Below the pieces are notes generated by a model, which did not search any database, was not told the origin of the DNA, and was given only the letters and a program-made list of their open reading frames with translations. Both the position numbers and the translations under genes were made by a program. Below are positions 9,060 through 20,644 of a stretch of DNA of 64,000 nt, piece by piece; within the stretch, counting starts at the first letter, position 1, and every line of letters starts with the position of its first letter. Source of the DNA: Comamonas sp. JUb58 (GTDB lineage Bacteria; Pseudomonadota; Gammaproteobacteria; Burkholderiales; Burkholderiaceae_C); NCBI RefSeq assembly GCF_004364775.1, contig NZ_SOAL01000026.1, positions 1 to 64,000 of the forward strand, read 5' to 3'.

Positions 9060-9833
9060 TTACAGCAGCGGGCCGTCCTGCGCCGGGCTGAACAGATCCA
9101 CCCGGTCGGTGATGATGCCGTCGGTGCCCAGGTCGATCAGGCGCTGCGCGGCCCATTCGTCGTTGACGGTGTAGCTGCTGCAGCGCAGGCCAGCGGCATG
9201 GACCTTGGCCACCAAGGCGGCATCCCAAAGCGCATGGTTGAGCACCAGTGCCTGGCAGCCCAGATCCAGCGCCAGCTGCAGCTCGGCATCGCCGCTGCCA
9301 TCGGCCAGCTTGTCGACCAGCAGGCCGCGTGGGATATGGGCTGCCACTTCGCGGGCGCCACGCAGCGAATCGGCCTTGAACGAGGTGAAGAGCGGCGGCA
9401 CCACGGTTTGCGGCCAGATGCGGTTCATCAACGCGCCGGTGGCACGGCCGGTTTCCAGCTCCTGGCCGGGGGTGGGCTTGATCTCGACATTCAGAAAAAG
9501 GTGGTTGGCCAGGCACCAGCGGGCCAGCGCCTCCAGGGTGGGCAGGTTCTCGCCCGCATGGCTGCGGGAATGCCAGCTGCCGGCATCGAGCTGGGCCAGC
9601 TCGCCCATGCCCAGATCGCTGCCCGTGCCCTGGGCATTGGTGGTGCGCTTGAGGTCGGCATCGTGCATCAGAAACAGCACGCCATCGCGGCTGAGCTTGG
9701 CATCGCATTCAAACATGCGGTAGCCGTGCGCGGCGCCCAGGCGGAAGGCGCTCATGGTGTTTTCGGGTGCCAGCTTGCCTGCGCCGCGGTGGGCCACCCA
9801 GCGTGGATAGGGCCAGTTGCTAGAAAGCGTCAT
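9060..9833 (-). CDS. ugpQ: Glycerophosphodiester phosphodiesterase
   Basis: A 257-residue GDPD-family TIM-barrel enzyme that hydrolyses glycerophosphodiesters to glycerol-3-phosphate and an alcohol. Family motifs are present: the HRG motif in WVAHRGAGKLAPENT, the metal-binding ECDAKLSRDG and HD in FLMHDADLKRTT, NVEIKP, and TDRVD near the end. There is no signal peptide, so it is cytosolic like E. coli UgpQ. The ATG at 9833 is preferred over an ATG 33 bp upstream that would add a phenylalanine-rich stretch. It is the last gene of the ugpBAECQ cluster, separated from ugpC by a hairpin with a T-run that may lower its expression. Confidence 0.93.
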   Translation of the reverse strand: MTLSSNWPYPRWVAHRGAGKLAPENTMSAFRLGAAHGYRMFECDAKLSRDGVLFLMHDADLKRTTNAQGTGSDLGMGELAQLDAGSWHSRSHAGENLPTLEALARWCLANHLFLNVEIKPTPGQELETGRATGALMNRIWPQTVVPPLFTSFKADSLRGAREVAAHIPRGLLVDKLADGSGDAELQLALDLGCQALVLNHALWDAALVAKVHAAGLRCSSYTVNDEWAAQRLIDLGTDGIITDRVDLFSPAQDGPLL

Positions 9834-9847
9834 ATCAATCTCGATGA

Positions 9848-9886
9848 GAAAAAAGAAAAGCGCCACAAGTGCTGCACTTGGGCGCT
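9848..9886 (-). terminator. Intrinsic terminator or attenuator between ugpC and ugpQ
   Basis: On the minus strand a 12-bp stem (AGCGCC and CAAGTG paired with CACTTG and GGCGCT, one bulged base, three-base loop; 9859-9886) is followed by a T-rich run interrupted by single C bases. It lies within the 115-bp gap before ugpQ, so ugpQ is expressed either by read-through or from its own start. Confidence 0.7.
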
Positions 9887-9948
9887 GGTGTTCAACCGTT
9901 CAGGTCAGGAGCCAAGGCGTGGCCGCTGTGCACATCGCCTTGCCGCGC

Positions 9949-10956
<1,008 letters not shown>

Positions 10957-11010
10957 AAGAAGGTTTCGTTGTATCGGTCAAAGATGGTGGAGGGACAAGA
11001 TGGCGAGGGG

Positions 11011-11859
11011 TTACTTTTCGGTATCCACCAGACCTTTGACAAACCACTTTTGCATCAGCATCACCACCAGGGTCGGTGGCAGCATGGCCAGGATGGCGGT
11101 GGCCATCACGATATTCCAGTCCACAGCGGCTTCGCCGCCTGCCAGCATGCGCTTGATGCCGATCACCACGGGGTACATGTCTTCCGACGTGGTCATCAGC
11201 AAAGGCCAGAGGTACTGGTTCCAGCCGTAGATGAACTGGATCACGAACAGGGCCGCAATCGAGGTGCGCGATAGCGGCACCAGGATGTCCTTGAAAAAGC
11301 GCATTGCGCCGGCGCCGTCGATGCGTGCGGCTTCCACCAGCTCGTCCGGTACCGTCAGGAAGAACTGGCGGAACAGGAAGGTGGCGGTGGCCGAGGCGAT
11401 CAGCGGCAGGGTCAGACCGGCATAGCTATTGAGCAGGCCCAGTTCTGCTACCACCTTGTAGGTGGGCAGAATCCGCACTTCAACAGGCAGCATCAGGGTG
11501 AGGAAAATCGCCCAGAAGCAGATCATCTTGAAGGGGAAGCGGAAGTAGACGATGGCAAAGGCCGACAGCAGCGAGATGGCGATCTTGCCGACGGTGATGA
11601 TCATCGCCACCCAGAAGCTCACCCACATCATGTGCATGACGTTGGTGTTGGAGCCCAGCTTGCCCGAGCCGAACAGTGCGGCCTGGTAGTTTTCCCAGAG
11701 GTGGGCGCCAGGCAGCAGCGGCATGGGGGACTGCACGATGGCATCCGCCGTGTGGGTCGATGCAATGAAAGCCAGGTACAGCGGAAAGGCCACAATCGCC
11801 ACGCCGAGCACCAGCACGGCGTGCGAGAAGAAATTGAGCCAGGGATTGCGGTCAACCAT
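11011..11859 (-). CDS. ugpE: sn-Glycerol-3-phosphate ABC transporter permease UgpE
   Basis: A 282-residue CUT1-family inner-membrane permease with six predicted helices, the first being FFSHAVLVLGVAIVAFPLYLAFIAS. The EAA loop that contacts the ATPase reads EAARIDGAGAMRFFKDILVPLS, a classic EAA-x3-G match. The protein ends in VKGLVDTEK, similar to E. coli UgpE. Its ATG lies 2 bp after the ugpA stop, so the two permeases are translationally coupled. Confidence 0.93.
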   Translation of the reverse strand: MVDRNPWLNFFSHAVLVLGVAIVAFPLYLAFIASTHTADAIVQSPMPLLPGAHLWENYQAALFGSGKLGSNTNVMHMMWVSFWVAMIITVGKIAISLLSAFAIVYFRFPFKMICFWAIFLTLMLPVEVRILPTYKVVAELGLLNSYAGLTLPLIASATATFLFRQFFLTVPDELVEAARIDGAGAMRFFKDILVPLSRTSIAALFVIQFIYGWNQYLWPLLMTTSEDMYPVVIGIKRMLAGGEAAVDWNIVMATAILAMLPPTLVVMLMQKWFVKGLVDTEK

Positions 11860-11861
11860 GA

Positions 11862-12743
11862 TCAGTACTGCACTTTCTTTTCAACATAGCGGAACTGAAC
11901 CACGGTCAGCACAATGACGATCAGCATCAGAATCACCGACTGCGCTGCAGAGCCGCCCAGATCCAGCGCCTTGAAGCCGTCCTGGTAGACCTTGTAGACC
12001 AGGATCGAGGTCGATTGGCCCGGGCCGCCTTGTGTGGCTGCATCGATGATGCCGAAGGTGTCGAAGAACGCGTAGACGATGTTGATCACCAGCAGGAAGA
12101 AGGTGGTGGGCGACAGCAGCGGCAGCTGGATGTTCCAGAAACGACGCCAGGGGCCGGCACCATCGATGGACGCCGCTTCGATCAGCGCCTTGGGGATGGA
12201 TTGCAGGCCCGCGAGGAAGAACAGGAAGTTGTAGGAAATCTGCTTCCACACCGAGGCCATGACGATCAGCGCCATCGCCTGGTTGTCATTCATCATGTGG
12301 TTCCAGTTGTAGCCCAGCTTGCCCAGGTAATAGGTCACCACGCCGATGGAGGGCGAGAACAGAAACACCCACAGCACGCCGGCAATGACGGGCGCAACAG
12401 CGTAGGGGACGATCAGCAAGGTCTTGTAGACCATTGCGAAGCGCACGATGCGGTCTGCAAAGATGGCCAGCACCAGCGAGATGCCAATGCCGGCGCCTGC
12501 GACCAACACCGAGAACATGGCGGTGCGCTTGAAGGAATTCAGATAGGTGGGATCGGCGAACAGGTTGCGGAAGTTATCCAGCCCGACCCATTCGGTGCTC
12601 ATGCCGAAGGCGTCTTCCATCTGGAAGGACTGCAGCACAGCCTGGCCAGCGGGCCAGAAAAAGAAAATGCCAATGATCAGCAACTGCGGTGCAATCAACA
12701 CCCAGGGCAGCCATTTAGAGCGGAAAAGTACGCGTTTTTCCAT
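11862..12743 (-). CDS. ugpA: sn-Glycerol-3-phosphate ABC transporter permease UgpA
   Basis: A 293-residue CUT1-family permease that pairs with UgpE. The N-terminus [20 protein letters not shown] is the usual start of UgpA, so the ATG at 12743 is chosen over one 18 bp further upstream. The EAA loop reads [25 protein letters not shown]. Six membrane helices are apparent. It is separated from ugpB by 110 bp that contain a hairpin, a common arrangement that lets the binding protein be made in excess over the membrane proteins. Confidence 0.93.
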   Translation of the reverse strand: MEKRVLFRSKWLPWVLIAPQLLIIGIFFFWPAGQAVLQSFQMEDAFGMSTEWVGLDNFRNLFADPTYLNSFKRTAMFSVLVAGAGIGISLVLAIFADRIVRFAMVYKTLLIVPYAVAPVIAGVLWVFLFSPSIGVVTYYLGKLGYNWNHMMNDNQAMALIVMASVWKQISYNFLFFLAGLQSIPKALIEAASIDGAGPWRRFWNIQLPLLSPTTFFLLVINIVYAFFDTFGIIDAATQGGPGQSTSILVYKVYQDGFKALDLGGSAAQSVILMLIVIVLTVVQFRYVEKKVQY

Positions 12744-12759
12744 GATGGAGCTCAAAAAC

Positions 12760-12792
12760 AAAAAAACCGCCGGGGCTGCAGGCAGCCGCCGG
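12760..12792 (-). terminator. Attenuator-like hairpin between ugpB and ugpA
   Basis: On the minus strand CCGG, a bulged C and GGCTGC pair with GCAGCC and CCGG across a two-base loop (12770-12792). The stem is followed by CGG and then a run of seven T. It probably terminates part of the transcripts after ugpB. The bulge and the interrupted T-tract make it weaker than the other terminators here. Confidence 0.5.
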
Positions 12793-12853
12793 GCGATGGT
12801 TCATCGACTGCGCCAGCCCCACGCGTGCAGGGTTGGCGCCTGTGATGAAAGGA

Positions 12854-14170
12854 TTAAGGCTTGTACGACTTTTCGAAGCGAGCCAGCAGTTCGTTGCCAC
12901 GGCTCACGATGGAGTCCAGGGCTTCCTTGCCGGTCTTCTTGCCAGCCCAGACCTGTTCGAGTTCTTCGTCCTCGATGGTGCGGATCTGTACGTAGTTGCC
13001 CAGACGGATACCACGCGAGTTGTCAGTGACCTTGCGGATCATCTGGGTCACGGCGGTGTCGGTGCCAGGGTTCTTTTGGTAGAAGCCGGACTTCTCGGTC
13101 AGGTCATACGCTGCCATGGTCACAGGCAGGTAGCCGGTGCGTTGGTGCGAAGCGGCCTGCACCTTGGTTTGCGACAGGAATTCGAAGAACTTGGCCACGC
13201 CCTTGTACTCTTCGGACTTCTTGCCAGCCATCACCCACAGCGATGCGCCACCGATCACGGTGTTCTGTGGTGCGCCCTTGACGTCAGGGTAGTAAGGCAG
13301 AGGTGCCAGGCCGTAGGCGAACTTGGCGTTCTTGGCCACGTCACCGTAGAAACCGGACGAGGTCTGGATCATCGCGCATTCACCGGCGGTGAACGAAGCC
13401 TGGGCGGTAGAAGCACGGCCCTTGTAGACAAACTCACCGGCCTTGGCAGCAGCGGCCAGGTTGTCGATGTGCTTGACGTGCAGCGGCGAGTTGATCTTCA
13501 GGCGTGCCTTGTAGCCGTTGGCGGACAGGCCGTTGTGCTCGGTCGCGAACTCAACGTTGTGCCAGGTGGAGAAGGACTCCAGCTGGGTCCAGCCTTGCCA
13601 TGCCAGGGTCATCGGGCAGCTGTGGCCGCTTTCCTTGAGCTTCTTGGCAGCAGCGAACACTTCAGGCCAGGTGGTGGGCGCCTTTTCCGCGTCCAGACCT
13701 GCCTTCTTGAAGGCGTCCTTGTTGTAATAGAAGATGGTGGTCGAGCTGTTGAACGGGAAGCTCAGCATCTGGCCGTTAGGGGCGGTGTAGTAACCGGCCA
13801 CGGCAGGGATGTAGGCCTTGGGGTCGAAGGACACGCCGGCGTCCGACATCACCTTGCCCACAGGCACGGTAGCGCCCTTGGAGGCCATCATCGTGGCGGT
13901 GCCCACTTCAAACACTTGCAGGATGTGGGGCGCATTGCCCGAGCGGAAGGCCGCGATCGCTGCGGTCATCGACTCGTCGTACACACCCTTGAAGGTTGGC
14001 ACAACCTTGTATTCCTTTTGGCTGTCGTTGAACTCCTTGGCCAGATCGTTGACCCATTCGTTGTTCACGGCGGTCATGGAGTGCCACCATTGGATCTCGG
14101 TGACGGCATGGGCGGACAGGCTGGTAGTGGCTGCAATACCGGCAGCGATGACCAAACGCTTGAAGTGCAT
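12854..14170 (-). CDS. ugpB: sn-Glycerol-3-phosphate-binding periplasmic protein
   Basis: A 438-residue extracellular solute-binding family 1 protein. The N-terminus is a signal peptide (KRLVIAAGIAATTSLSAHA), followed by TEIQWWHSMTAVNNEWVNDLAKEFN, which closely resembles mature UgpB. The FPFNSSTTIFYYNKDAFKKAGL segment is the usual ligand-pocket region of UgpB. A Shine-Dalgarno AGGAG lies 6 bp before the ATG. It is the promoter-proximal gene of ugpBAECQ. I found no convincing PhoB box upstream, so phosphate control remains only an expectation from the family. Confidence 0.93.
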   Translation of the reverse strand: MHFKRLVIAAGIAATTSLSAHAVTEIQWWHSMTAVNNEWVNDLAKEFNDSQKEYKVVPTFKGVYDESMTAAIAAFRSGNAPHILQVFEVGTATMMASKGATVPVGKVMSDAGVSFDPKAYIPAVAGYYTAPNGQMLSFPFNSSTTIFYYNKDAFKKAGLDAEKAPTTWPEVFAAAKKLKESGHSCPMTLAWQGWTQLESFSTWHNVEFATEHNGLSANGYKARLKINSPLHVKHIDNLAAAAKAGEFVYKGRASTAQASFTAGECAMIQTSSGFYGDVAKNAKFAYGLAPLPYYPDVKGAPQNTVIGGASLWVMAGKKSEEYKGVAKFFEFLSQTKVQAASHQRTGYLPVTMAAYDLTEKSGFYQKNPGTDTAVTQMIRKVTDNSRGIRLGNYVQIRTIEDEELEQVWAGKKTGKEALDSIVSRGNELLARFEKSYKP

Positions 14171-14673
14171 GAATGCTCCTAGGGGTTTATAAAACGCTCA
14201 AAAACGAATCGTATGTGGCGTTTGTGAATGTTCTGTGACGTTGTGGCATATCCGCTGGTTTTAGGCAACTGGGGAAAGCCAGCGCCCGTCCGCACAGCGT
14301 CAACAAATACAAGGCGTTACGATTGTAGTTCAGCCGCCATTCGTAATCGAGAGAAAAGTGTAACCTTAGGGGCTTAGACGCGACACTGCTTTGGGGTTGT
14401 CACATGGGACTGTCAAACAGTTGTGGTAGAGGCGGTCTGCTGCTTCGAAATGCTCAATTTCGATCAAATAAGAAAAAATAGGAAAAAGTACGCACTGACG
14501 CAGGCGGGAACGGGCCTGCGCTGACGACTGGCTGATGACGCCCGGCAAAGCCAGACTGCGGCGTACCATGTTTTAAAAGGGCCAGCCATGCGTGCAAGCC
14601 CGGTGTCATAAAATCGGTGGCCCCACTGCTTACCCATAAAAGGGAGCGCCCGCTCCCGTACAGGTCCCCACAC
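14171..14673. other. Divergent intergenic region between ugpB and the FAD/Fe-S dehydrogenase gene
   Basis: These 503 bp hold the start signals of two divergent transcription units and no supportable gene. The region has lower GC than its surroundings, as expected of promoter DNA. Visible features are a 7-bp dyad GGGAGCG/CGCTCCC near 14642-14657, close to the plus-strand start, and two TGTCA repeats at 14397-14415 spaced 13 bp apart. I cannot assign promoters confidently. Confidence 0.5.
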
Positions 14674-17600
14674 ATGAACGCACCGATTGCGCTGGCAAGC
14701 TTGCAAGCACAGGTTGACGGGCCCGCCCGTCTCCGCGAGATCCCCTACAACTACACCTCGTTCTCCGACCGCGAAATCGTGATTCGCCTGCTGGGCTCGC
14801 AGGCCTGGGATCTGCTGGACCAGCTGCGCCAGGAGCGCAAGACGGGCCGCTCGGCCCGCATGCTCTATGAGGTGATGGGTGATATCTGGGTGGTGCAACG
14901 CAACCCCTATTTGCAGGACGACCTGCTGCACAACCCGGGCCGCCGCAAGCAGCTGGTGGAAGCGCTGGAGCACCGCCTGGCCGAGGTGCAAAAGCGCCGC
15001 GCGCCCGCCGAGGACCCGGCGCGCGATGCACTGGTGGGGCAACTGATTGCAGCAGCGCAGGTGGCGGTGTCCGAGTTCGACACCACCTTGCAGGAGGCCA
15101 CCGAGCTGCGCCGCAAGGTGCAGCGCACCTTCAAGCCGCTGACCGCCAAAGACAACGTCAAGTTCGACGGCCTCTCGCGCGTGAGCCATGTGACCGACGC
15201 GACCGACTGGCGCGTCGAATACCCGTTCGTGGTGCTGACGCCCGACACCGAAGAGGAAATGGCCGTGCTGGTCAAGGCCTGCATTGGCTTGGGGCTGACG
15301 ATTGTGCCGCGCGGTGGCGGCACCGGTTACACCGGCGGCGCGATTCCGCTGAGCTGGCGCAGTGCCGTCATCAACACCGAGAAGCTGGAGAAGATGTCCG
15401 AGGTGGAGATGGTGTCGCTGCCGGGCATCGACCACCCGGTGCCCACGGTCTGGTCGCAGGCCGGTGTGGTGACCCAGCGCGTGGCCGATGCGGCCGAGCG
15501 CGGTGGCTTTGTGTTTGCGGTGGACCCGACCTCGATCGAGGCCTCGTGCATCGGCGGCAATATCGCGATGAATGCCGGCGGCAAGAAGGCCGTGCTCTGG
15601 GGCACGGCGCTGGACAACCTGGCCAGCTGGCGCATGGTCACGCCCGATGCGCAGTGGCTGGAAGTCACGCGTCTGGACCACAACCTGGGCAAGATCCACG
15701 ACGCCGAGATGGCAAGCTTCGAGCTGAAGTACCTGGAGGCCGACGGCAAGACCCTGGTGCGCACCGAGCGCCTGGACATTCCCGGCTACAAGTTCCGCAA
15801 GGAAGGCCTGGGCAAGGACGTGACCGACAAGTTCCTCTCGGGCCTGCCGGGCATCCAGAAAGAGGGCTGCGATGGCCTGATCACCAGCGCGCGCTGGGTG
15901 GTGCACCGCATGCCTTCGCACACCCGTACCGTCTGCCTGGAGTTCTTTGGCAATGCCAAGGATGCCGTGCCCTCGATCGTCGAGATCAAGGACTATATGT
16001 TTGGCGAGCAAAAGCGCTGCGGCGTGTTGCTGGCCGGGCTGGAGCACCTGGATGACCGCTACCTGAAGGCGGTGGGCTATGCCACCAAGAGCAAGAAGCA
16101 TGGCGGCCTGCCCAAGATGGTGCTGTTTGGCGACATCGTCGGCGACAACCCCGATGAAGTGGCGCGCGTGACCAGCGAAGTGGTGCGCATTGCCAACTCG
16201 CGCAGCGGCGAAGGCTTTATCGCCATCAGCCCCGAGGCGCGCAAGAAATTCTGGCTGGACCGCAAGCGCACGGCGGCCATCAGCCGCCACACCAACGCCT
16301 TCAAGATCAATGAAGACGTGGTGATTCCGCTGCCCCGCATGGCCGAGTACACCGACGGCATTGAGCGCATCAATATCGAGCTGTCGCTGAACAACAAGAT
16401 CAAGCTCTGCGACGCGCTGCACGACTTTTTTGCCAAGGGCAAGCTGCCACTGGGCAAGCAGGACGATGCCAACGACATCCCGTCCGCCGAGCTGCTGGAA
16501 GACCGCGTCGCGCAAGCGCTGGTGCTGCTGACCGAGGTGCGCAACCGCTGGCAGGGCTGGCTCGACGGCGTGGCCGAACAGTTCCGTCAGCTGCAGGACC
16601 ACAGCCTGCGTGCCAGCTGGAAGAACGACCTGCGTGCGCCGCTGGCCACCATCTTTGCCGGCTCAGCCTACCAGCCGATCATGGACGAGGTCATCGCCAT
16701 CCACCAGCGCGTGCTCAAGGGCCGCGTGTTTGTGGCGCTGCACATGCATGCCGGCGACGGCAATGTGCACACCAACCTGCCCGTCAACAGCGATGACTAT
16801 GAAATGCTGACCACCGCGCATGCCGCCGTGGCACGCATCATGGCGCTGGCGCGCAGCCTCGATGGCGTGATCTCTGGTGAGCACGGCATCGGCATCACCA
16901 AGCTGGAGTTTTTGAGCGACGACGAGCTGCGCCCCTTTGCCGAGTACAAGGCCAAGATCGACCCGCACGGCCACTTCAACAAGGGCAAGCTGCTGCGCCC
17001 CGAAGAGCGCCGCCTGCTGCTGGAGCAGACCTATGCGGGCGACAAATCTCGCAAGTCGCTGATGTATGCCGATCTGACCAATGCCTACACGCCATCCTTT
17101 GGCCTGATGGGGCACGAGTCGCTGATCATGCAGCAAAGCCATATCGGCGCGATTGCCGATTCGGTCAAGGACTGCCTGCGCTGCGGCAAGTGCAAGCCGG
17201 TCTGCGCCACCCATGTGCCGCGCGCCAACCTGCTCTACAGCCCGCGCAACAAGATTCTGGCCACTTCGCTGCTGGTCGAGGCCTTCCTGTATGAAGAGCA
17301 GACGCGCCGCGGCGTGTCCATCCGCCACTGGCAGGAGTTCGAAGACGTCTCGGACCACTGCACGGTCTGCCACAAGTGCGCCACGCCTTGCCCGGTCAAG
17401 ATCGACTTTGGCGATGTGACGATGAACATGCGCAACCTGCTGCGCCAGATGGGCAAGAAGAGCTTCCGTCCGGGCAACAAGGTGGCCATGGCCATGCTCA
17501 ACGCGACCAACCCCGACACCATCAAGCTGCTGCGCAAGACCATGGTGGGCGTGGGCTTCAAGGCCCAGCGCCTGGCCGTTGATGTGCTCAAGGGCTTTGG

Positions 17601-18585
17601 CAAGCGCCAGACCGCGCACCCGCCCGCCAGCGTGGGCACGGCACCGCTCAAGGAGCAGGTGATCCACTTCGTCAACAAGAAGTTGCCCGGTGGCCTGCCC
17701 AAACAGACGGCGCGCGCGCTGCTCGATATCGAGAACAAGGACTACGTGCCCATCATCCGGGACCCGAAGACCACCACCTCCGAGACCGAGGCGGTGTTCT
17801 ACTTCCCCGGTTGCGGCTCCGAGCGCCTGTTCAGCCAGGTGGGCCTGGCCACGCAAGCCATGCTCTGGCATGCCGGCGTGCAGACCGTGCTGCCACCGGG
17901 CTACCTGTGCTGCGGTTATCCACAGCGCGGCTCGGGCCAGTTCGACAAGGCCGAGAAGATGATCACCGACAACCGGGTGCTCTTCCACCGCGTGGCCACG
18001 ACCTTGAACTACCTGGACATCAAGACCGTGGTGGTGAGCTGCGGTACCTGCTACGACCAGTTGCAGGGCTACCAGTTCGACAAGATCTTCCCCGGCTGCC
18101 GCATCATCGACATCCATGAATACCTGCTGGAAAAGGGCGTGACCTTGCAGGGCAAGAGCTCCTACCTGTACCACGACCCCTGCCACACGCCGATGAAGCA
18201 GCAGGACCCGATGAAGACCGTCAAGGCCCTGGTGGGTGACAACGTGCTGAAGAGCGAGCGCTGCTGCGGCGAATCGGGCACCTTGGGTGTGACCCGTCCC
18301 GATATCTCTACGCAGATCCGCTTCCGCAAGACCGAGGAAATCCGCAAGGGCGAAGCGCAGCTGCGCGAGTCCGGCCAGGTGGAGGCCAAGGAGAACGTCA
18401 AGATCCTGACCAGCTGCCCGAGCTGCCTGCAGGGCCTGAACCGTTACCAGGGCGACCTGCAAAACGGCCTGCTCGAAGCCGACTACATCGTGGTCGAGAT
18501 GGCGCGCGAGATCCTGGGTGAGAACTGGATGCCCGAGTACGTGCAGCGTGCCAACCACGGCGGCATCGAACGGGTGCTGGTATGA
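14674..18585 (+). CDS. DUF3683-type FAD-linked dehydrogenase fused to Fe-S and CCG domains
   Basis: A 1303-residue multidomain oxidoreductase. About 160 N-terminal residues ([10 protein letters not shown] onward) correspond to the DUF3683 region of Burkholderiales homologues. Next come an FAD-binding PCMH domain ([11 protein letters not shown] near 212), the FAD-linked oxidase C-terminal domain ([12 protein letters not shown] near 690), two [4Fe-4S] motifs ([11 protein letters not shown] near 834 and [12 protein letters not shown] near 896) and two cysteine-rich CCG domains (PGCGSERLF near 1045 and CCGESG near 1200). The architecture matches D-2-hydroxyacid (lactate/2-hydroxyglutarate/glycolate) dehydrogenases that pass electrons to a quinone. 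The substrate is unknown. The downstream HIT gene overlaps it by 4 bp. Confidence 0.85.
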   Translation: MNAPIALASLQAQVDGPARLREIPYNYTSFSDREIVIRLLGSQAWDLLDQLRQERKTGRSARMLYEVMGDIWVVQRNPYLQDDLLHNPGRRKQLVEALEHRLAEVQKRRAPAEDPARDALVGQLIAAAQVAVSEFDTTLQEATELRRKVQRTFKPLTAKDNVKFDGLSRVSHVTDATDWRVEYPFVVLTPDTEEEMAVLVKACIGLGLTIVPRGGGTGYTGGAIPLSWRSAVINTEKLEKMSEVEMVSLPGIDHPVPTVWSQAGVVTQRVADAAERGGFVFAVDPTSIEASCIGGNIAMNAGGKKAVLWGTALDNLASWRMVTPDAQWLEVTRLDHNLGKIHDAEMASFELKYLEADGKTLVRTERLDIPGYKFRKEGLGKDVTDKFLSGLPGIQKEGCDGLITSARWVVHRMPSHTRTVCLEFFGNAKDAVPSIVEIKDYMFGEQKRCGVLLAGLEHLDDRYLKAVGYATKSKKHGGLPKMVLFGDIVGDNPDEVARVTSEVVRIANSRSGEGFIAISPEARKKFWLDRKRTAAISRHTNAFKINEDVVIPLPRMAEYTDGIERINIELSLNNKIKLCDALHDFFAKGKLPLGKQDDANDIPSAELLEDRVAQALVLLTEVRNRWQGWLDGVAEQFRQLQDHSLRASWKNDLRAPLATIFAGSAYQPIMDEVIAIHQRVLKGRVFVALHMHAGDGNVHTNLPVNSDDYEMLTTAHAAVARIMALARSLDGVISGEHGIGITKLEFLSDDELRPFAEYKAKIDPHGHFNKGKLLRPEERRLLLEQTYAGDKSRKSLMYADLTNAYTPSFGLMGHESLIMQQSHIGAIADSVKDCLRCGKCKPVCATHVPRANLLYSPRNKILATSLLVEAFLYEEQTRRGVSIRHWQEFEDVSDHCTVCHKCATPCPVKIDFGDVTMNMRNLLRQMGKKSFRPGNKVAMAMLNATNPDTIKLLRKTMVGVGFKAQRLAVDVLKGFGKRQTAHPPASVGTAPLKEQVIHFVNKKLPGGLPKQTARALLDIENKDYVPIIRDPKTTTSETEAVFYFPGCGSERLFSQVGLATQAMLWHAGVQTVLPPGYLCCGYPQRGSGQFDKAEKMITDNRVLFHRVATTLNYLDIKTVVVSCGTCYDQLQGYQFDKIFPGCRIIDIHEYLLEKGVTLQGKSSYLYHDPCHTPMKQQDPMKTVKALVGDNVLKSERCCGESGTLGVTRPDISTQIRFRKTEEIRKGEAQLRESGQVEAKENVKILTSCPSCLQGLNRYQGDLQNGLLEADYIVVEMAREILGENWMPEYVQRANHGGIERVLV

Positions 18586-19055
18586 CGGCTGCCCACGCCA
18601 ACGCCAACCCCGACTGCCCGCTGTGCCAGACCGAGGGCGGACGTCTGGTCTGGCAGGGCGCCCGGGGCGGGGCGCTGCTGCGCGTCATCCATGCCGAGGA
18701 GGCCGGTTTCCCCGCCTTCTACCGCGTGGTCTGGGGCACGCATGTGGCCGAGCTGTCGGATCTGTCCGAGTCCGAGCGCCAGTGGTGCATGGATGCGGTG
18801 ATGGCGGTGGAGCTGGCGCTGCGGGCCCTGGAGTCCGCACCGGCCAAGATCAACCTGGCCACTCTGGGCAATATGGTGCCCCATCTGCACTGGCATGTGA
18901 TTGCACGCTATGCGGAAGACAGCCACTTCCCCGCGCCCGTCTGGGCGGCGGCCCAGCGCCCGCGCAATGCCGGGCTGGAAGCGGCGCTTGCCGCGCAACT
19001 GCCCGCAGCCGAGGCGCGCATGCAGGCTGCATTGGAGCGCCTGCGTACGGCATAA
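18582..19055 (+). CDS. HIT-family hydrolase
   Basis: A 157-residue histidine-triad protein. The catalytic motif appears as [10 protein letters not shown], and the N-terminal CPLC pair may bind zinc. HIT proteins hydrolyse or transfer nucleotidyl groups (dinucleoside polyphosphates, AMP-lysine adducts). This subgroup, with the [17 protein letters not shown] segment, is seen in Betaproteobacteria without a proven substrate. Its ATG overlaps the dehydrogenase stop as ATGA, so the two are translationally coupled, which hints at a shared but undefined role. Confidence 0.88.
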   Translation: MTAAHANANPDCPLCQTEGGRLVWQGARGGALLRVIHAEEAGFPAFYRVVWGTHVAELSDLSESERQWCMDAVMAVELALRALESAPAKINLATLGNMVPHLHWHVIARYAEDSHFPAPVWAAAQRPRNAGLEAALAAQLPAAEARMQAALERLRTA

Positions 19056-19057
19056 TT

Positions 19058-19075
19058 GCTATTGTTTTTGATAGC
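19058..19075. repeat. Short intergenic palindrome GCTAT-N8-ATAGC
   Basis: GCTAT, eight bases (TGTTTTTG), then ATAGC, two bases after the HIT stop codon. Close relatives with the same arms occur at 19638-19654 and 30857-30873. There is no following T-run on the plus strand, so it is not a standard terminator. Confidence 0.6.
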
Positions 19076-19158
19076 ACGGCGCTGCCTTGCATGGCCCGCC
19101 CTGCGTTCATCTGGGCTGGGGCCTGCGGGCCGCTGCGCCTGGTTTGCAAAGGATTGAC

Positions 19159-19575
19159 ATGGCTGGCTTGAACCAGGATACCCCCACCCCGACCGCACTG
19201 ACTGTGCATGGCGCAAGCCGCGTGCTGGAAGTGCAATACGCCGATGGCGCGGCCTTTCGCCTGCCGTTCGAGCTGCTGCGCGTGTACTCGCCCTCGGCCG
19301 AAGTGCAGGGCCATGGCCCGGGCCAGGAAGTGCTGCAGACCGGCAAGCGCGAGGTGACCATCGTCGCGGTGGAGCCGGTGGGCAACTATGCCATCAAGCC
19401 CATCTTCTCCGATGGCCATGAAAGCGGCCTCTACAGCTGGCAGTACCTCTACGAGCTGGGCAGCCGCCAAAGCGAGCTCTGGCAGGACTACCTGGACCGC
19501 CTGCAGGCCGCAGGGGCCGACCGCGACCAGCCCATGCCCGGCAAGGCCGGCAGCGCCTGCGGACACCAGCACTGA
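19159..19575 (+). CDS. DUF971 (GBBH-like N-terminal domain) protein
   Basis: A 138-residue protein of the DUF971 family, related to the N-terminal zinc-binding-like domain of gamma-butyrobetaine hydroxylase. Family features are the central LPFELLRVYSPSAEVQGHG, the VGNYAIKPIFSDGHESGLYSW motif and YLYELG. The ATG at 19159 is supported by AAAGGA at 19148-19153. These genes commonly lie directly before ubiE in Betaproteobacteria, as here, but no function has been established. The C-terminal CGHQH is a possible metal-binding tail. Confidence 0.88.
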   Translation: MAGLNQDTPTPTALTVHGASRVLEVQYADGAAFRLPFELLRVYSPSAEVQGHGPGQEVLQTGKREVTIVAVEPVGNYAIKPIFSDGHESGLYSWQYLYELGSRQSELWQDYLDRLQAAGADRDQPMPGKAGSACGHQH

Positions 19576-19637
19576 GCCAGCGCTGGCCCTGCCAGCCGAA
19601 TGGCGACACGGTCATTCGGAAAAATTTTGTATTTAAA

Positions 19638-19654
19638 GCTATTAAACTTATAGC
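19638..19654. repeat. Short intergenic palindrome GCTAT-N7-ATAGC
   Basis: GCTAT, TAAACTT, ATAGC; with the flanking AAA and TTT the dyad extends to 8 bp (19635-19657). It is the second copy in the window of a short dyad family and sits in the 190-bp gap before ubiE. Confidence 0.6.
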
Positions 19655-19765
19655 TTTGAGTATTCGCCATCATTGGCTTTGGGCGTTTTATGCATTGAAC
19701 TGCATACCCTCGAATAATCCGGGGTATGGGGGTCGGACGTTACAGAGCTTGCTAGCATTCACACC

Positions 19766-20497
19766 ATGAGTACCACCCACTTTGGATTTGAGACGGTTGA
19801 CGAGAAGGACAAGGCGCGCAAGGTGCGCGGTGTGTTCGACTCGGTCGCGAGCAAATATGACGTGATGAACGACCTGATGTCCGGTGGCCTGCACCGGGTC
19901 TGGAAGCACTACACCGTCATGGTTGCCAACCTCAAGGAAGGCCAGCGGGTGCTGGACATCGCGGGCGGTACCGGTGATCTATCCTTGGCCTTTGCGAAAA
20001 AGGTCGGCCACAGCGGCCAGGTGGTGCACACCGATATCAACGAAGCCATGCTGCGCGTGGGCCGCGACCGCCTGATCGACAAGGGTCTGAACCTGCCGAC
20101 CACGGTCTGCGATGCCGAGGCCCTGCCTTTCCCCGACCAGTACTTTGACGTGGTGAGCGTGGCCTTTGGCCTGCGCAACATGACCAACAAGGACCAGGCG
20201 CTCAAGGAAATGTGCCGCGTGCTCAAGCCACGCGGCAAGCTGCTGGTGCTGGAGTTTTCCAAGGTAGCCAAGCCGCTGGAGAAGGCCTACGACTTGTATT
20301 CCTTCCAGGTGCTACCACGTATAGGTCAGATGGTGGCGGGCGATGCCGACAGCTACCGCTACCTGGCCGAATCGATTCGCATGCATCCTGGCCAGGCCGA
20401 ACTCAAGGCCATGATGCAAAAAGCAGGCTTTGGTCATGTGGACTACCACAACATGACGGCAGGGATTACCGCCTTGCATGTCGGGATCAAATGCTGA
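19766..20497 (+). CDS. ubiE: Ubiquinone/menaquinone biosynthesis C-methyltransferase
   Basis: UbiE methylates 2-polyprenyl-6-methoxy-benzoquinol (and demethylmenaquinol where present) with SAM. The 243 residues show family signatures [17 protein letters not shown], the SAM-binding [11 protein letters not shown] and the C-terminal [13 protein letters not shown]. The length is normal. It opens a plus-strand group with a Tim44-like gene, an SCP2/UbiJ-like gene and ubiB, which corresponds to the widespread ubiE-ubiJ-ubiB order with an extra gene and a structured repeat inserted. Confidence 0.97.
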   Translation: MSTTHFGFETVDEKDKARKVRGVFDSVASKYDVMNDLMSGGLHRVWKHYTVMVANLKEGQRVLDIAGGTGDLSLAFAKKVGHSGQVVHTDINEAMLRVGRDRLIDKGLNLPTTVCDAEALPFPDQYFDVVSVAFGLRNMTNKDQALKEMCRVLKPRGKLLVLEFSKVAKPLEKAYDLYSFQVLPRIGQMVAGDADSYRYLAESIRMHPGQAELKAMMQKAGFGHVDYHNMTAGITALHVGIKC

Positions 20498-20644
20498 AAA
20501 AGTGAGACGCGATACCGGTCGCAAAGCCAGGCGCCTGCCCAGTGCCCAGCGCAATACAACACAACAGACCGGTGTTGCTGAGAAGTGGGCGTGAATGTAA
20601 TAGCCGGCGCAAAGGCGTACCGGCCCTAACAAAACGGAGCAAAT

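Noticed and set aside
14397-14415. Possible PhoB box (TTGTCA ... CTGTCA) upstream of ugpB
   Set aside because: The two repeats are 13 bp apart, not the 11 bp of a Pho box, and they lie over 220 bp from ugpB, nearer the other gene.
14464-18558. Long minus-strand frames (712 and 631 codons) opposite the FAD/Fe-S dehydrogenase
   Set aside because: Same shadow effect; no start context and compositional bias typical of antisense translations in high-GC DNA.
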